Position numbers and translations under genes: made by a program. This document shows, in pieces, positions 1-8,229 of a stretch of DNA of 64,000 nucleotides (its first letter is position 1; each line of letters opens with the position of its first letter). The notes below the pieces were generated by a model. It was not told where the DNA came from. It did no database searches and saw only the letters and a program-made list of their open reading frames with translations. The stretch is from Alphaproteobacteria bacterium. Lineage in GTDB: Bacteria; Pseudomonadota; Alphaproteobacteria; Rhizobiales; Aestuariivirgaceae. The stretch covers positions 62,001-126,000 of the forward strand of contig JAHEFB010000003.1 of the NCBI GenBank assembly GCA_024640405.1, in the 5' to 3' direction.

Positions 1-1
1 C

Positions 2-2746
2 CGCATGGCAGAGTTGCTGAATACAGCATCCGTTGGCATGACAGGGAAACTGCAAGATACGTCCAATGCCCTTGCAGATCGACTGGACACCTCGTCTGAA
101 GCGCTTACAGGAAAACTGCAGGCAACCGGCAGCGAACTGGCGGCCCTCCTGAGTTCCTCCTCGCAAGATCTCACCAGCAAGCTGGAAAACACCACCAAGG
201 AGTTGACGGAAAAGTTGGGCAGCAACTCGGAGCAGCTTACTGGCAGACTGGAAAGCGTGACATCACGTGTTGCCGATGTCCTTGATCAGGCGTCCGTCGA
301 GATGTCTGAAAAACTGGACACAACTACAGCGTCGATTGCCCAGCGGCTTGATGGCTCAACAGATCAGTTGAGCAGCCGACTGACCTCCATTCTGGATAGT
401 TCCACCGGAGAGTTGACCGGCCGCCTGGAAGGCGCAACCTCGCATATGGCAGAACTGCTGAACAGCGCGTCTTCTGAAATGACCGGCAAGCTGGACTCTA
501 CGACAAACGAGCTGGTTGAACGCCTCGACAGTTCATCTGCGTCCATTACCGGCCGGCTTGAAGGGTCAACCTCGCGCATGGCTGAGCTGTTGAACAACGT
601 AACGGCGGAAATGACCGGCAAGCTCGACACCACCACAAATGCGCTGGCGGACCGGCTGGACACCTCATCCGGCGCAATGACCGGGCGTCTTGATGAAGTT
701 TCTCTGCTGCTGACCGATCGGCTTGATACCACGTCATCCAGTTTGACGACCCGTCTCGACACGGTGGCCGACACGATGAGCAATCTGATCACCCAGCTGA
801 AAGATCGCTCTGGCACCGTCTTGAGCCAGATAGAAGGCATGTCAGGCAAGCTGGATAGCACCACGTCCGAATGGTACTCCCATGTGGAGCGTGCCAACCA
901 GGAAATGTCGAACCGTTTTGAGACCACAACCGCTGAAGTAGCCGAAACGATGGAAAAGTCAGGTGCGGCAATGTTCATGCGTCTTGAAAGCAATTCTCGC
1001 GAGATGGGCAAGCGGTTTGATCTGGCCAGCACCCTGCTCGAAGAAATAACCACGGATGTCATCACCCGCATGGATTCATCTGGTGAGCAATTCGCCAAGA
1101 TGCTGGATGAACGCGCAGCCCGCGTCTTCAATGAACTGGGAACCGCACGTACCGCTTTTGCGGAAGGCCTGGACAGCGCAGCCCGCGATCTGGCCGGAGA
1201 ATTGGGTCGCGCATCTGCATCGTTCGCCGACAATATGGAAGAGAACACACAGTCGATCTCAACCCGTTTTGAAGGCCATGCCTCTAACATCATCAATCAT
1301 CTGACACAGTCTGCCGGTGAATTCGAAACCCGGGCAGGTGAAGCATCACGGCGGCTGGAGGATACCGGATCAAAATTCTCCACTCATGTGGATCAGGCCT
1401 ATTCAATGATGACCGAAGCGTTGAAGGAAACCGCCGGCGAACTTGATCAGCGGATTGATACAGTATCGACCTCGCTTGTAGGGCGTCTGGACAATACCTC
1501 CGGCAAGATATCGGAGCGTCTCGAAAGTGCATCCGAAAAGGTTGATCGCGCGGTTACCAATTTCAACGAGCGCATCGACCGTCTGATGGATACCCGCGAC
1601 AACCAGATGGCCGACCTGCTTGTCAAACTGGGCAAGAAGTCGGAAGAAGTGGATGGCATCATGGAGCGTTACATGGAGCGCGTTGAGCATTCATTGACCG
1701 AAGCCAATTCGCGCACCGACGAACTTGGCCGCCTGATTACATCACAATTTACTGCCGCATCTGACAATATGCAGGAAGAGATCAAGAAGCTCGAGGCAAT
1801 CTCTGATGAACAGGTCAGCCGTGCGGCGCGCAACATCGTCAGCCAGCATGCCGAAGTCGTACGCCAGTTGAACGCCACCATGTCCGGGTCTACCGAGGAA
1901 TTTTCCTCCACGGCAGATGAAATGCGCGAGGCTGCGGCCAGTGTTGTTCGCGAGATCGAGTTCGCTCGCGGCGAAGTGCGTCGCGCAGTCCTTGAATTGC
2001 CTGCCGAAACCCGGAATTCCGCTGATGCCATGCGTCGCGTCGTGACCGATCAGATCACCGCGCTCAACGCGCTGGCAGATGTAGTCAAGCGGCAATCATC
2101 TTCGCTGGCGATGTCCGGACCTGGAATATATGTGCCACCGGATGCCGGAGGACGATCGCCGGGAAAAACTGAGGGCACCGCGTCCACCGCTGCGTCACAG
2201 CGGACGTCAGGTGCCCGGAAAATCGAACGCAGCGTTGGAGCAACTGAAGTAGCTTCAGCCGATCAGGAAGAAACCGGCTCCATCCGTAATTTCCTGGGTG
2301 ATCTGCTGTCGTCGGAGCCCGACACGCCAACTGCGCGTGAAAAGCCCGCCCGCAAGTCAAAGGCAGCGTCGGAAGAAGTCACGACAAGCCGTGCGACCGA
2401 GACACTGGTTGCCAAGCTCAACGCGGCATCACGTGCCATCTACGAGGTTTTGCAGGACGGTTTGCCAAAAGAACTTGAGGCAGCCTATCGAAAGAATGCG
2501 CAGACATATACGCATGATCTGTTCCAGAGCCGTGGCCGCAAACTGATGGATCTGACCCGCAAGTCCTACCGTGATGACAAGCAGGTCAGAACACGTATTG
2601 ACGGCTTCATCCGGCTGTTCGAGCGCCTGCTCGATACGGTGGCTACATCAGACGCCGGAGAGGAACTGGTGGACCAGTGCCTGGGCTCGGAAACCGGCAA
2701 GGTCTATCTGATGTTCGCAGAAGCCGCCGGTCGTGTGAAACACTAA
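2..2746 (+). CDS. C-terminal part of a giant hendecad-repeat protein, Growth Pole Ring (GPR/RgsE)-like; 5' end outside window
   Basis: The frame is open from the first bases, so the true start lies upstream; about 914 residues are visible. Roughly residues 1-270 are nearly perfect 11-residue repeats of the form L-T-G-(K/R)-L-x(6), rich in Ser/Thr/Asp, followed by longer amphipathic helix to about residue 710, a low-complexity Ser/Thr/Pro linker (about 710-800) and a conserved globular tail of about 110 residues ending in a SETGKVYLMF motif. Apolipoprotein-like repeats plus this tail match the very large polar-growth scaffold called GPR in Agrobacterium and RgsE in Sinorhizobium (around 2000 residues, essential, forms a ring at the growing pole). 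The identity is inferred from architecture; another coiled-coil surface or cytoskeletal protein is possible. The visible part would sit in the cytoplasm or periplasm according to the missing N-terminal membrane anchor. Confidence 0.7.
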   Translation, partial: RMAELLNTASVGMTGKLQDTSNALADRLDTSSEALTGKLQATGSELAALLSSSSQDLTSKLENTTKELTEKLGSNSEQLTGRLESVTSRVADVLDQASVEMSEKLDTTTASIAQRLDGSTDQLSSRLTSILDSSTGELTGRLEGATSHMAELLNSASSEMTGKLDSTTNELVERLDSSSASITGRLEGSTSRMAELLNNVTAEMTGKLDTTTNALADRLDTSSGAMTGRLDEVSLLLTDRLDTTSSSLTTRLDTVADTMSNLITQLKDRSGTVLSQIEGMSGKLDSTTSEWYSHVERANQEMSNRFETTTAEVAETMEKSGAAMFMRLESNSREMGKRFDLASTLLEEITTDVITRMDSSGEQFAKMLDERAARVFNELGTARTAFAEGLDSAARDLAGELGRASASFADNMEENTQSISTRFEGHASNIINHLTQSAGEFETRAGEASRRLEDTGSKFSTHVDQAYSMMTEALKETAGELDQRIDTVSTSLVGRLDNTSGKISERLESASEKVDRAVTNFNERIDRLMDTRDNQMADLLVKLGKKSEEVDGIMERYMERVEHSLTEANSRTDELGRLITSQFTAASDNMQEEIKKLEAISDEQVSRAARNIVSQHAEVVRQLNATMSGSTEEFSSTADEMREAAASVVREIEFARGEVRRAVLELPAETRNSADAMRRVVTDQITALNALADVVKRQSSSLAMSGPGIYVPPDAGGRSPGKTEGTASTAASQRTSGARKIERSVGATEVASADQEETGSIRNFLGDLLSSEPDTPTAREKPARKSKAASEEVTTSRATETLVAKLNAASRAIYEVLQDGLPKELEAAYRKNAQTYTHDLFQSRGRKLMDLTRKSYRDDKQVRTRIDGFIRLFERLLDTVATSDAGEELVDQCLGSETGKVYLMFAEAAGRVKH

Positions 2747-2781
2747 CCCCTTCCAGTGACCTGGATCGGGAACCGGCCTCC

Positions 2782-3199
2782 TAGAGCAACTTTCGCCCAG
2801 AAAAAAGCGTTTGATGGCATCAAATCGGTTTACCCGGCTCCGGCATGTCTCGCAAAAGTGTGGGCGGCTTTGCGAACGAAGGCATGCGGCAATAATGTCT
2901 GGAGCGCGATGTGGGGCATCGGGCAAACTTTGCAACAACGCCGATGAACCGATTTGGTCCACAAGATCAGGATTATTTTTGGTTAGAATAACCAAAAAAC
3001 AATAAACCTGATCGCATGCAAAGTGGTAGAGCAGCTTAATGAGTTCCTTGAACCCATGTCGCTGTACGGGCCGGTTTTCTGGGTCCGCTGGACGGCGTTG
3101 CGGCTTTCTTGTGGTCAACCAGACCACGGCGGAAACCGCGCCTTGCCAGCGAACACAGAAGACCGGTCAAACGATTCTATCTGGGCGAAAGTTGCTCTA
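2782..3199. repeat. 418-bp intergenic element bounded by 20-bp perfect inverted repeats
   Basis: TAGAGCAACTTTCGCCCAGA at 2782-2801 occurs exactly, reverse complemented, at 3180-3199. Just inside the left arm is a 15-base palindrome (2810-2824, TTTGATG-G-CATCAAA), and near the centre a large AT-rich imperfect hairpin (2966-3012). No convincing gene lies inside; the short open frames on both strands have no recognisable product. This fills the 450-base gap between the GPR-like gene and the GFA gene. It may be a MITE-like or other dispersed intergenic element. No flanking target duplication is obvious. Confidence 0.7.
2966..3012. terminator. Large AT-rich hairpin, possible bidirectional terminator
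   Basis: The arm ATCAGGATTATTTTTGGTT (from 2966) pairs with AACCAAAAAACAATAAACCTGAT (ending 3012) around an AGAAT loop, with few mismatches. Runs of T on either strand border the stem. It lies inside the 418-bp inverted-repeat element, 220 bases after the stop of the GPR-like gene and 185 bases beyond the end of the convergent GFA gene, so it could end transcripts from both sides. It may instead be structural to the element. Confidence 0.4.
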
Positions 3200-3604
3200 A
3201 CCCGGCATTTTGGCATGTTTGGGCAGCTTGTCGTCCATCGGCGTGGATGCGACGGCGCTGTCACAGAATATGTTCATCTGGGGTTTCACAATGTGCTTTT
3301 GCGAAACCGTACCGGCCCGAATGCCGATCGCACCCTGGCGGCGCGAATTCATCGAAAAGATCGTCGTACCGCAGGACGAACAGAACCGTTTGGTCATGGT
3401 GGCACCGCTGTCAGCCGTGTGAGTGTAGCTGGAAGGATAGCCTTTGATCTTTACGGCCTCTTCGGCAACAAACAGCAAGGTTGTGTGCACTGATCCGGTT
3501 GCCTTCTGGCAATCAAGGCAATGGCAATTGACGATGCGTTGTATCTCGCAGTCGGCTTCATAGGTTACTGCGCCACAAAGGCATGATCCGCTGAACTGTG
3601 TCAT
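3197..3604 (-). CDS. GFA family (glutathione-dependent formaldehyde-activating enzyme-like) zinc protein
   Basis: 135 residues, the usual length of the family. The N-terminus MTQFSGSCLCGAVTYEA carries the first Cys pair (CxCG), followed by NCHCLDCQK and, near residue 75, CSSCGTTIF; these seven Cys match the zinc-binding pattern of the GFA/CENP-V fold. Family members are named after glutathione-dependent formaldehyde activation, but most paralogs have no proven substrate, so only the fold can be assigned. The stop falls at the edge of the right arm of the inverted-repeat element, so the last codons may have been shaped by its insertion. The gene is monocistronic and divergent from the alcohol dehydrogenase at 3759. 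Confidence 0.85.
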   Translation of the reverse strand: MTQFSGSCLCGAVTYEADCEIQRIVNCHCLDCQKATGSVHTTLLFVAEEAVKIKGYPSSYTHTADSGATMTKRFCSSCGTTIFSMNSRRQGAIGIRAGTVSQKHIVKPQMNIFCDSAVASTPMDDKLPKHAKMPG

Positions 3605-3758
3605 GAGTTACTGTATCCTTCAGATGGCTATGGAAACATCACGCTAGCAAATTTCCAGCTCGTTTTCATGCCCGAAGGTCTGCTTTCAGTCCGGGCGCAA
3701 AGGCACCCTGCCCTGTTTCTGCTGGATTGTTGTTCGGCCAACTTCTATCCTCACGGTT

Positions 3759-4802
3759 ATGAAAGCCGCGTTGATTACAAAATTCTGCGAACCCCTTGAA
3801 GTGACCGATGTCGCCGAGCCGCAGACACCGGCTGACGGCGTGTTGATTGACGTGAAGGCCTGCGGCGTGTGCCGGTCTGACTGGCATGGCTGGAAAGGCA
3901 CCAACCACGTCATCACCCTGCCGCATGTGCCAGGTCATGAGCTCGCAGGCATTGTGGTCGATGTTGGCCGCGACTGCCGGAAATTCAAAAAAGGCGATCG
4001 TGTTACCGTTCCCGTGATCCTTGGTTGTGGACACTGCGCATGCTGCCGTGCAGGCAATCTGACAATTTGCGATGACCAGTATGTGGTGGGTTTCAGTGGC
4101 TGGGGTGCGTTTGCCGAACGCGTGGCAATACCACTGGCTGATGCCAACGTTCTGAAACTGCCTGACAGCATTTCTGACGAGGTAGCCGCTGCCCTGGGCT
4201 GCCGGACCACCACCTCGTTTTCCGCGGTTGTCGACAAGGCGAAGGTGAAACCTGGCGAAACACTGGCGGTTCATGGCTGCGGCGGTGTCGGTCTGTCTGC
4301 CATCATGATAGGGGCCGCGGTTGGCGCCACTGTTATCGCGGTGGACATCATCGATGAGAAACTTGAACTGGCCAAACAGGTCGGCGCAACTCACGTCATC
4401 AACGCGGCAAGGACCAATGATGTCGGAGAAGCAATACGCGATATCTCCGGCGGCGGCGCCGATGCATCCATCGAGGCACTCGGGGTGACGCAAACCCTGC
4501 ACAATTCTCTGCGCTGCCTTGCAAAGCTTGGGCGGCACGTGCAAATCGGACAACCGCTGGATGAGCATGCCAATCCGCCGGTCCCGCTGCTGGAAACCGT
4601 CTACTACCGGCAACTGGTCATCATGGGATCACGCGGCCTGCCGGCACTTCGGTTTCCTGCATTGTTCGAAATGATTTCCTCCGGCCGCCTTGATATCGCC
4701 AGGCTGATCAAAACCCGGATCGAACTCGAGGACGCCGGCGCTGCACTGGCGAAGATGGACAACCACGAAGACGTTGGGATTACGTTGATTGACAGGTTCT
4801 GA
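3759..4802 (+). CDS. Zinc-dependent medium-chain alcohol dehydrogenase
   Basis: 347 residues, typical for zinc MDR dehydrogenases. Catalytic zinc residues are visible at C38 (CGVCRSDWHG) and H60-E61 (GHE); the structural zinc site is C90-x2-C93-x2-C96-x7-C104. The Rossmann glycine motif GCGGVGLSAIMIG follows near residue 170. It should oxidise an alcohol or reduce an aldehyde with NAD(P) in the cytoplasm; the substrate is not evident. It lies upstream of dgcN-dgcA in the same direction with a gap of about 150 bases, so co-transcription is possible but unproven. The start is the ATG of MKAAL, which is characteristic of the family. Confidence 0.9.
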   Translation: MKAALITKFCEPLEVTDVAEPQTPADGVLIDVKACGVCRSDWHGWKGTNHVITLPHVPGHELAGIVVDVGRDCRKFKKGDRVTVPVILGCGHCACCRAGNLTICDDQYVVGFSGWGAFAERVAIPLADANVLKLPDSISDEVAAALGCRTTTSFSAVVDKAKVKPGETLAVHGCGGVGLSAIMIGAAVGATVIAVDIIDEKLELAKQVGATHVINAARTNDVGEAIRDISGGGADASIEALGVTQTLHNSLRCLAKLGRHVQIGQPLDEHANPPVPLLETVYYRQLVIMGSRGLPALRFPALFEMISSGRLDIARLIKTRIELEDAGAALAKMDNHEDVGITLIDRF

Positions 4803-4953
4803 AACCTCGCGGCAACTGCTGTCACGGTTGAAGCTTGGATGTTCCGGCAGAATCTGGCTCCATCCGCAAAACCGCATTGTCCTCTTGCGAAAGCGCTCGT
4901 CTTGTGGTGCGTAAAGATAAAAAGACAACTTTACTTACTGACGAGTGCGACAC

Positions 4954-5964
4954 ATGGAAATCGAACGCCCCTACCTCCTGTTTCTCGGTGATGTTCACGA
5001 CCAGCTGGCAGCCAAGACCGCACAAGGCGTTGTCGACTGGCGGCCGGACTGGTGCACCGGGCAGATGCGCCTTGAAGGCTGTCAGGCAGACTGCGGTTTG
5101 AAAGACATGAGTATTGATGAGGCCGTTGCCGCCGGCGCGCGCACCATGGTCGTCGGCGTAGTCAACTCCGGCGGTATTCTGCCGGATCACTGGATTTCGG
5201 AGGTGGTTAGAGCCATCGAGGCCGGAATGGATGTGGCGACCGGGCTGCACAAACGCTTGTCTTCGATCCCCGAAATAGCTGAAGCTGCTGAAAAGCATGG
5301 CGCCAAACTGCATGACGTGCGTTTCTCAGATGTGGCATTTGCCACCGGCAAAGGCACCAAAAGACCAGGCAAACGTATCCTGGCGGTTGGCACCGACTGC
5401 TCTGTCGGCAAGAAATACACCGCGCTTGCCCTGGACCAGGAAATGCAAAAACGTGGTATGAAGTCCGACTTCCGCGCAACCGGGCAAACCGGCGTGCTGA
5501 TCTCGGGCCGCGGTATCGCACTGGACGCGGTTGTTGCAGACTTCATCTCAGGTGCGGCGGAATGGATCAGCCCGGCCAACGAAGACGATCACTGGGATTG
5601 TGTTGAAGGTCAGGGCTCCTTGTTCCATCCGGCATTTGCAGGTGTTTCTCTCGGCCTGCTGCACGGTTCACAACCGGATGCCTTCGTGGTGTGTCACGAA
5701 CCCACTCGGACCAACATGCGCGGCGTGGCCCATCCGTTGCCGACAATCCAGCAGGTCATCGACCGCAACATAGAAGACGGCAGCCTGACTAATCCTGACA
5801 TCCAGTGTGTCGGAATCTGCGTCAACACGCAGAAGCTGCCAGAAGATGAAGCCCGCGATTATCTTGCTGATCTGGGAGACAAGTATGGTTTGCCCTGTGT
5901 TGATCCGATCCGCACCGGCATGGGCCCCATCGTTGATGAAATCCAGAAACGCTTTCCGTCCTGA
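4954..5964 (+). CDS. dgcN: DUF1611 family protein, D-glutamate N-acetyltransferase DgcN
   Basis: 336 residues. DgcN (DUF1611) works with DgcA in the marine-bacterial D-glutamate catabolic pathway: it is reported to acetylate D-glutamate, after which DgcA racemises the N-acetyl product. The visible hallmark is the P-loop-like GTDCSVGKKYTAL in mid-protein, followed by QTGVLISGRGI and a C-terminal substrate region with EPTRTNMRG. ATG at 4954 is preferred to the in-frame GTG at 4945. The stop codon overlaps the start of dgcA (TGATG, position 5964), so the pair is translationally coupled, which supports the assignment. Confidence 0.85.
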   Translation: MEIERPYLLFLGDVHDQLAAKTAQGVVDWRPDWCTGQMRLEGCQADCGLKDMSIDEAVAAGARTMVVGVVNSGGILPDHWISEVVRAIEAGMDVATGLHKRLSSIPEIAEAAEKHGAKLHDVRFSDVAFATGKGTKRPGKRILAVGTDCSVGKKYTALALDQEMQKRGMKSDFRATGQTGVLISGRGIALDAVVADFISGAAEWISPANEDDHWDCVEGQGSLFHPAFAGVSLGLLHGSQPDAFVVCHEPTRTNMRGVAHPLPTIQQVIDRNIEDGSLTNPDIQCVGICVNTQKLPEDEARDYLADLGDKYGLPCVDPIRTGMGPIVDEIQKRFPS

Positions 5965-6959
5965 TGTCTGTTTCACGCAAATTTTCAGTGGTCCATGAGA
6001 GCTGGCCCATCGCCGGCAGCTTTTCCATTTCCCGCGGCACCAAGACCACCGCTGAAGTCATCAAGGTTACACTGGAGCAGGATGGCGCTATCGGCGTGGG
6101 AGAAAGCGTGCCATATGCGCGCTATGGTGAAACCATCGAGGCAACACTCACCGCGATGGAGGCTGTTCGCGCAGAAATTGAATCTGGATGCACCAGGGCC
6201 GAGGTGCCGAAAATCCTGCATATGCACGCAGCGCAAAATGCGCTTGATTGTGCATTGTGGGATTTGGAAGCCAAGTTGACAGGAACGCCGGTATGGCAGC
6301 TTGCCGGCCTGGAACAGCCGCCCCAGCCGATCATCACTGCCTATACGCTAAGTCTTGAAACACCGGAAAAAATGGCGCAGGCTGCCGCCGATGCGAGCCA
6401 GCGACCATTATTGAAAATCAAACTCGGCGGTGATGGTGATCATGAGCGTCTGCGTGCAATCCGCGCAGCCGCTCCTGATACGCGACTGATTATTGATGCC
6501 AATGAAGGCTGGGCCCCTGCCGACCTGGACAATCATCTTGCCGTATGCGCTGAAACGGCAGTTGAACTCATCGAACAGCCGCTGCCCGCAGGCGACGATG
6601 ATGCTCTGCAGGGGCTGGGCAAGATCAACGTGCTGATTTGCGCAGACGAAAGCGCCCACGCCAAGGAAGACCTGCACAAGCTGGCGGGCAAGTACACAGC
6701 CATCAATGTCAAACTGGACAAGACCGGAGGACTGACCGAAGCACTTGCACTGGCCGGTGCCGGACGTGAACAGGGTTTTGAGATCATGATCGGTTGCATG
6801 CTGGCAACTTCTCTTGCCATGGCGCCGGGACACATCATAGGACAGCAGGCCTGCGTGGTGGACCTCGACGGCCCTTTGCTGCTTGCCAGGGACCGCGATC
6901 CGGGCATCCTGTTTGAAGGATCAGTTATGCACCCTCCTCCGCCCGAGTTGTGGGGTTAA
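5964..6959 (+). CDS. dgcA: N-acetyl-D-glutamate racemase / dipeptide epimerase DgcA (enolase superfamily)
   Basis: 331 residues of the muconate-lactonising subgroup of the enolase superfamily. Metal and catalytic residues are recognisable: LKIKLGG (catalytic Lys), IIDANEGW (Asp ligand), ELIEQPLP (Glu ligand), CADESAH (Asp ligand) and INVKLDKTGG (second catalytic Lys). Older annotations call this family L-Ala-D/L-Glu epimerase; the coupled dgcN upstream points to racemisation of N-acetyl-D-glutamate instead. Either role fits salvage of D-glutamate from peptidoglycan or marine organic matter. Its TAA stop overlaps the stop of the convergent MFS gene within the palindrome GGTTAACC. Confidence 0.85.
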   Translation: MSVSRKFSVVHESWPIAGSFSISRGTKTTAEVIKVTLEQDGAIGVGESVPYARYGETIEATLTAMEAVRAEIESGCTRAEVPKILHMHAAQNALDCALWDLEAKLTGTPVWQLAGLEQPPQPIITAYTLSLETPEKMAQAAADASQRPLLKIKLGGDGDHERLRAIRAAAPDTRLIIDANEGWAPADLDNHLAVCAETAVELIEQPLPAGDDDALQGLGKINVLICADESAHAKEDLHKLAGKYTAINVKLDKTGGLTEALALAGAGREQGFEIMIGCMLATSLAMAPGHIIGQQACVVDLDGPLLLARDRDPGILFEGSVMHPPPPELWG

Positions 6960-8107
6960 CCCCCGGTCCGCCTTTTTAGCGCAACACTCAGCAACAGCGC
7001 GATGCAGCACATCACGGCCATCGTAAAATATCCCAGCGCTGCATAGGAGTTGTATGCCCACCCGGCAAGCGCGATTGCACCCGTCATCAAGATCCCGCCG
7101 GAAATAGCACCAAAAACGCCTTGCGCGGTCCCCGCGTAGTCGGCATTCATGAAACGACGCACATAATAAATCGTTCCCAGATGGGTCATGCCATAACTTG
7201 CCGCATGCAGCACCTGTAATGCGGCAACGATCATGATCGGTGGATCAATTGCCATGGCAGCCCAGCGAACCACCCCGAGGCCGGCGCCGGCCATCAGCAG
7301 CAACACCGGTCCCAACCGTTCCACGGACCCGCGCGCATACATGAACAGGAAAATTTCAGCGATCACTCCAACCGACCAGAGCGCTCCAATGGTGACACCC
7401 GAATACCCCAGCGTTGCCCAGTGCAATGATCCAAAACCATAATAAACCGCATGACTTGCCTGGGTCAGGCCCGCCACCATGATCAACAGCGCAAAGCTTC
7501 CCGTCAGCAATACCTTGCGTGCGGCCCCGAGTGTCAGGGTTTGTGACTGCCCTGCCCTTGCGGCGCCAAGTCTGGGCAGGGCAATACCGCTGAAAGCCAG
7601 CAACATATGGGCCGCAACCAGGACCCAGATGAGGCCGGTCTTGTCGATAACCGACAGCAGCGCTCCGGCCCCCAGCGAGCCGGTGATGAATGTCACCGAA
7701 CCTGCAATGCGCACGCGGCCATAATCATAGTGACCGTCTTCGGATTGCTCGACTGCCACCGCATCCAGCATAGGCATGATCGGCGCCCAGGTTGCTGCCG
7801 ACAGTACAATCAGGGCTATGATTGCAGGCTTGCTGTCTACCAGTGCAGCCATCAGCATGAAACCGGCGGACAGGAAGGCCAGTAACACAATGAACCGGCG
7901 CCTGGCGCGATACAGGTCTGCCACATAGGCAATGACCGGTGTGGCAACCACCCGCACGACCGACTGGCATGCAAGCGCAAATGCAACCTCCGTGATTGAA
8001 AACCCCTGCGCCGCCAGCCAGACCGGCAAGAACGGCAGCATTACTCCCACCATCAGCAGCAAAGAGCCATAAACCGCACCTGTGCGTATTGCCGTCAGGT
8101 TGAGCAT
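6956..8107 (-). CDS. MFS transporter, HcaT/NucP-like (MFS_1-like) family
   Basis: 383 residues with about 12 hydrophobic segments and the loop-2/3 signature region VADLYRARRRF characteristic of the major facilitator superfamily. The overall pattern (GAVYGSLLLMVGVMLPFLPVWLAAQG at the start, a short C-terminal basic tail) matches the phenylpropionate/nucleoside-type MFS_1-like group. It should sit in the inner membrane and move a small organic substrate by proton symport; nothing here fixes the substrate. ATG at 8107 with upstream AAGCGGAAAAC is preferred to the TTG at 8128. It converges on dgcA, so regulation is separate. Confidence 0.8.
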   Translation of the reverse strand: MLNLTAIRTGAVYGSLLLMVGVMLPFLPVWLAAQGFSITEVAFALACQSVVRVVATPVIAYVADLYRARRRFIVLLAFLSAGFMLMAALVDSKPAIIALIVLSAATWAPIMPMLDAVAVEQSEDGHYDYGRVRIAGSVTFITGSLGAGALLSVIDKTGLIWVLVAAHMLLAFSGIALPRLGAARAGQSQTLTLGAARKVLLTGSFALLIMVAGLTQASHAVYYGFGSLHWATLGYSGVTIGALWSVGVIAEIFLFMYARGSVERLGPVLLLMAGAGLGVVRWAAMAIDPPIMIVAALQVLHAASYGMTHLGTIYYVRRFMNADYAGTAQGVFGAISGGILMTGAIALAGWAYNSYAALGYFTMAVMCCIALLLSVALKRRTGG

Positions 8108-8229
8108 GTTTTCCGCTTCAGGTTGCAATCGTCACAAAACAGTTCATCCGGAAAGGTTTCAGTAACCAAACTCGTCAATAGTGTGATGATCGGTTAGTTA
8201 TGCGTTTGAGCGCAGGGAATTTGAGCACC

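Noticed and set aside
364-1296. Long open frame on the minus strand inside the GPR-like gene
   Set aside because: It is the antisense shadow of a repetitive coding region; it has no ribosome-binding site and its Ser/Arg-rich translation matches no family.
2648-3127. 159-residue minus-strand frame overlapping the end of the GPR-like gene and the inverted-repeat element
   Set aside because: No recognisable domain, no Shine-Dalgarno, runs through hairpins and into the antisense of a real gene.
3023-3493. Plus-strand frame of 156 residues across the element and the GFA gene
   Set aside because: Antisense to the clearly supported GFA gene; composition is not protein-like.
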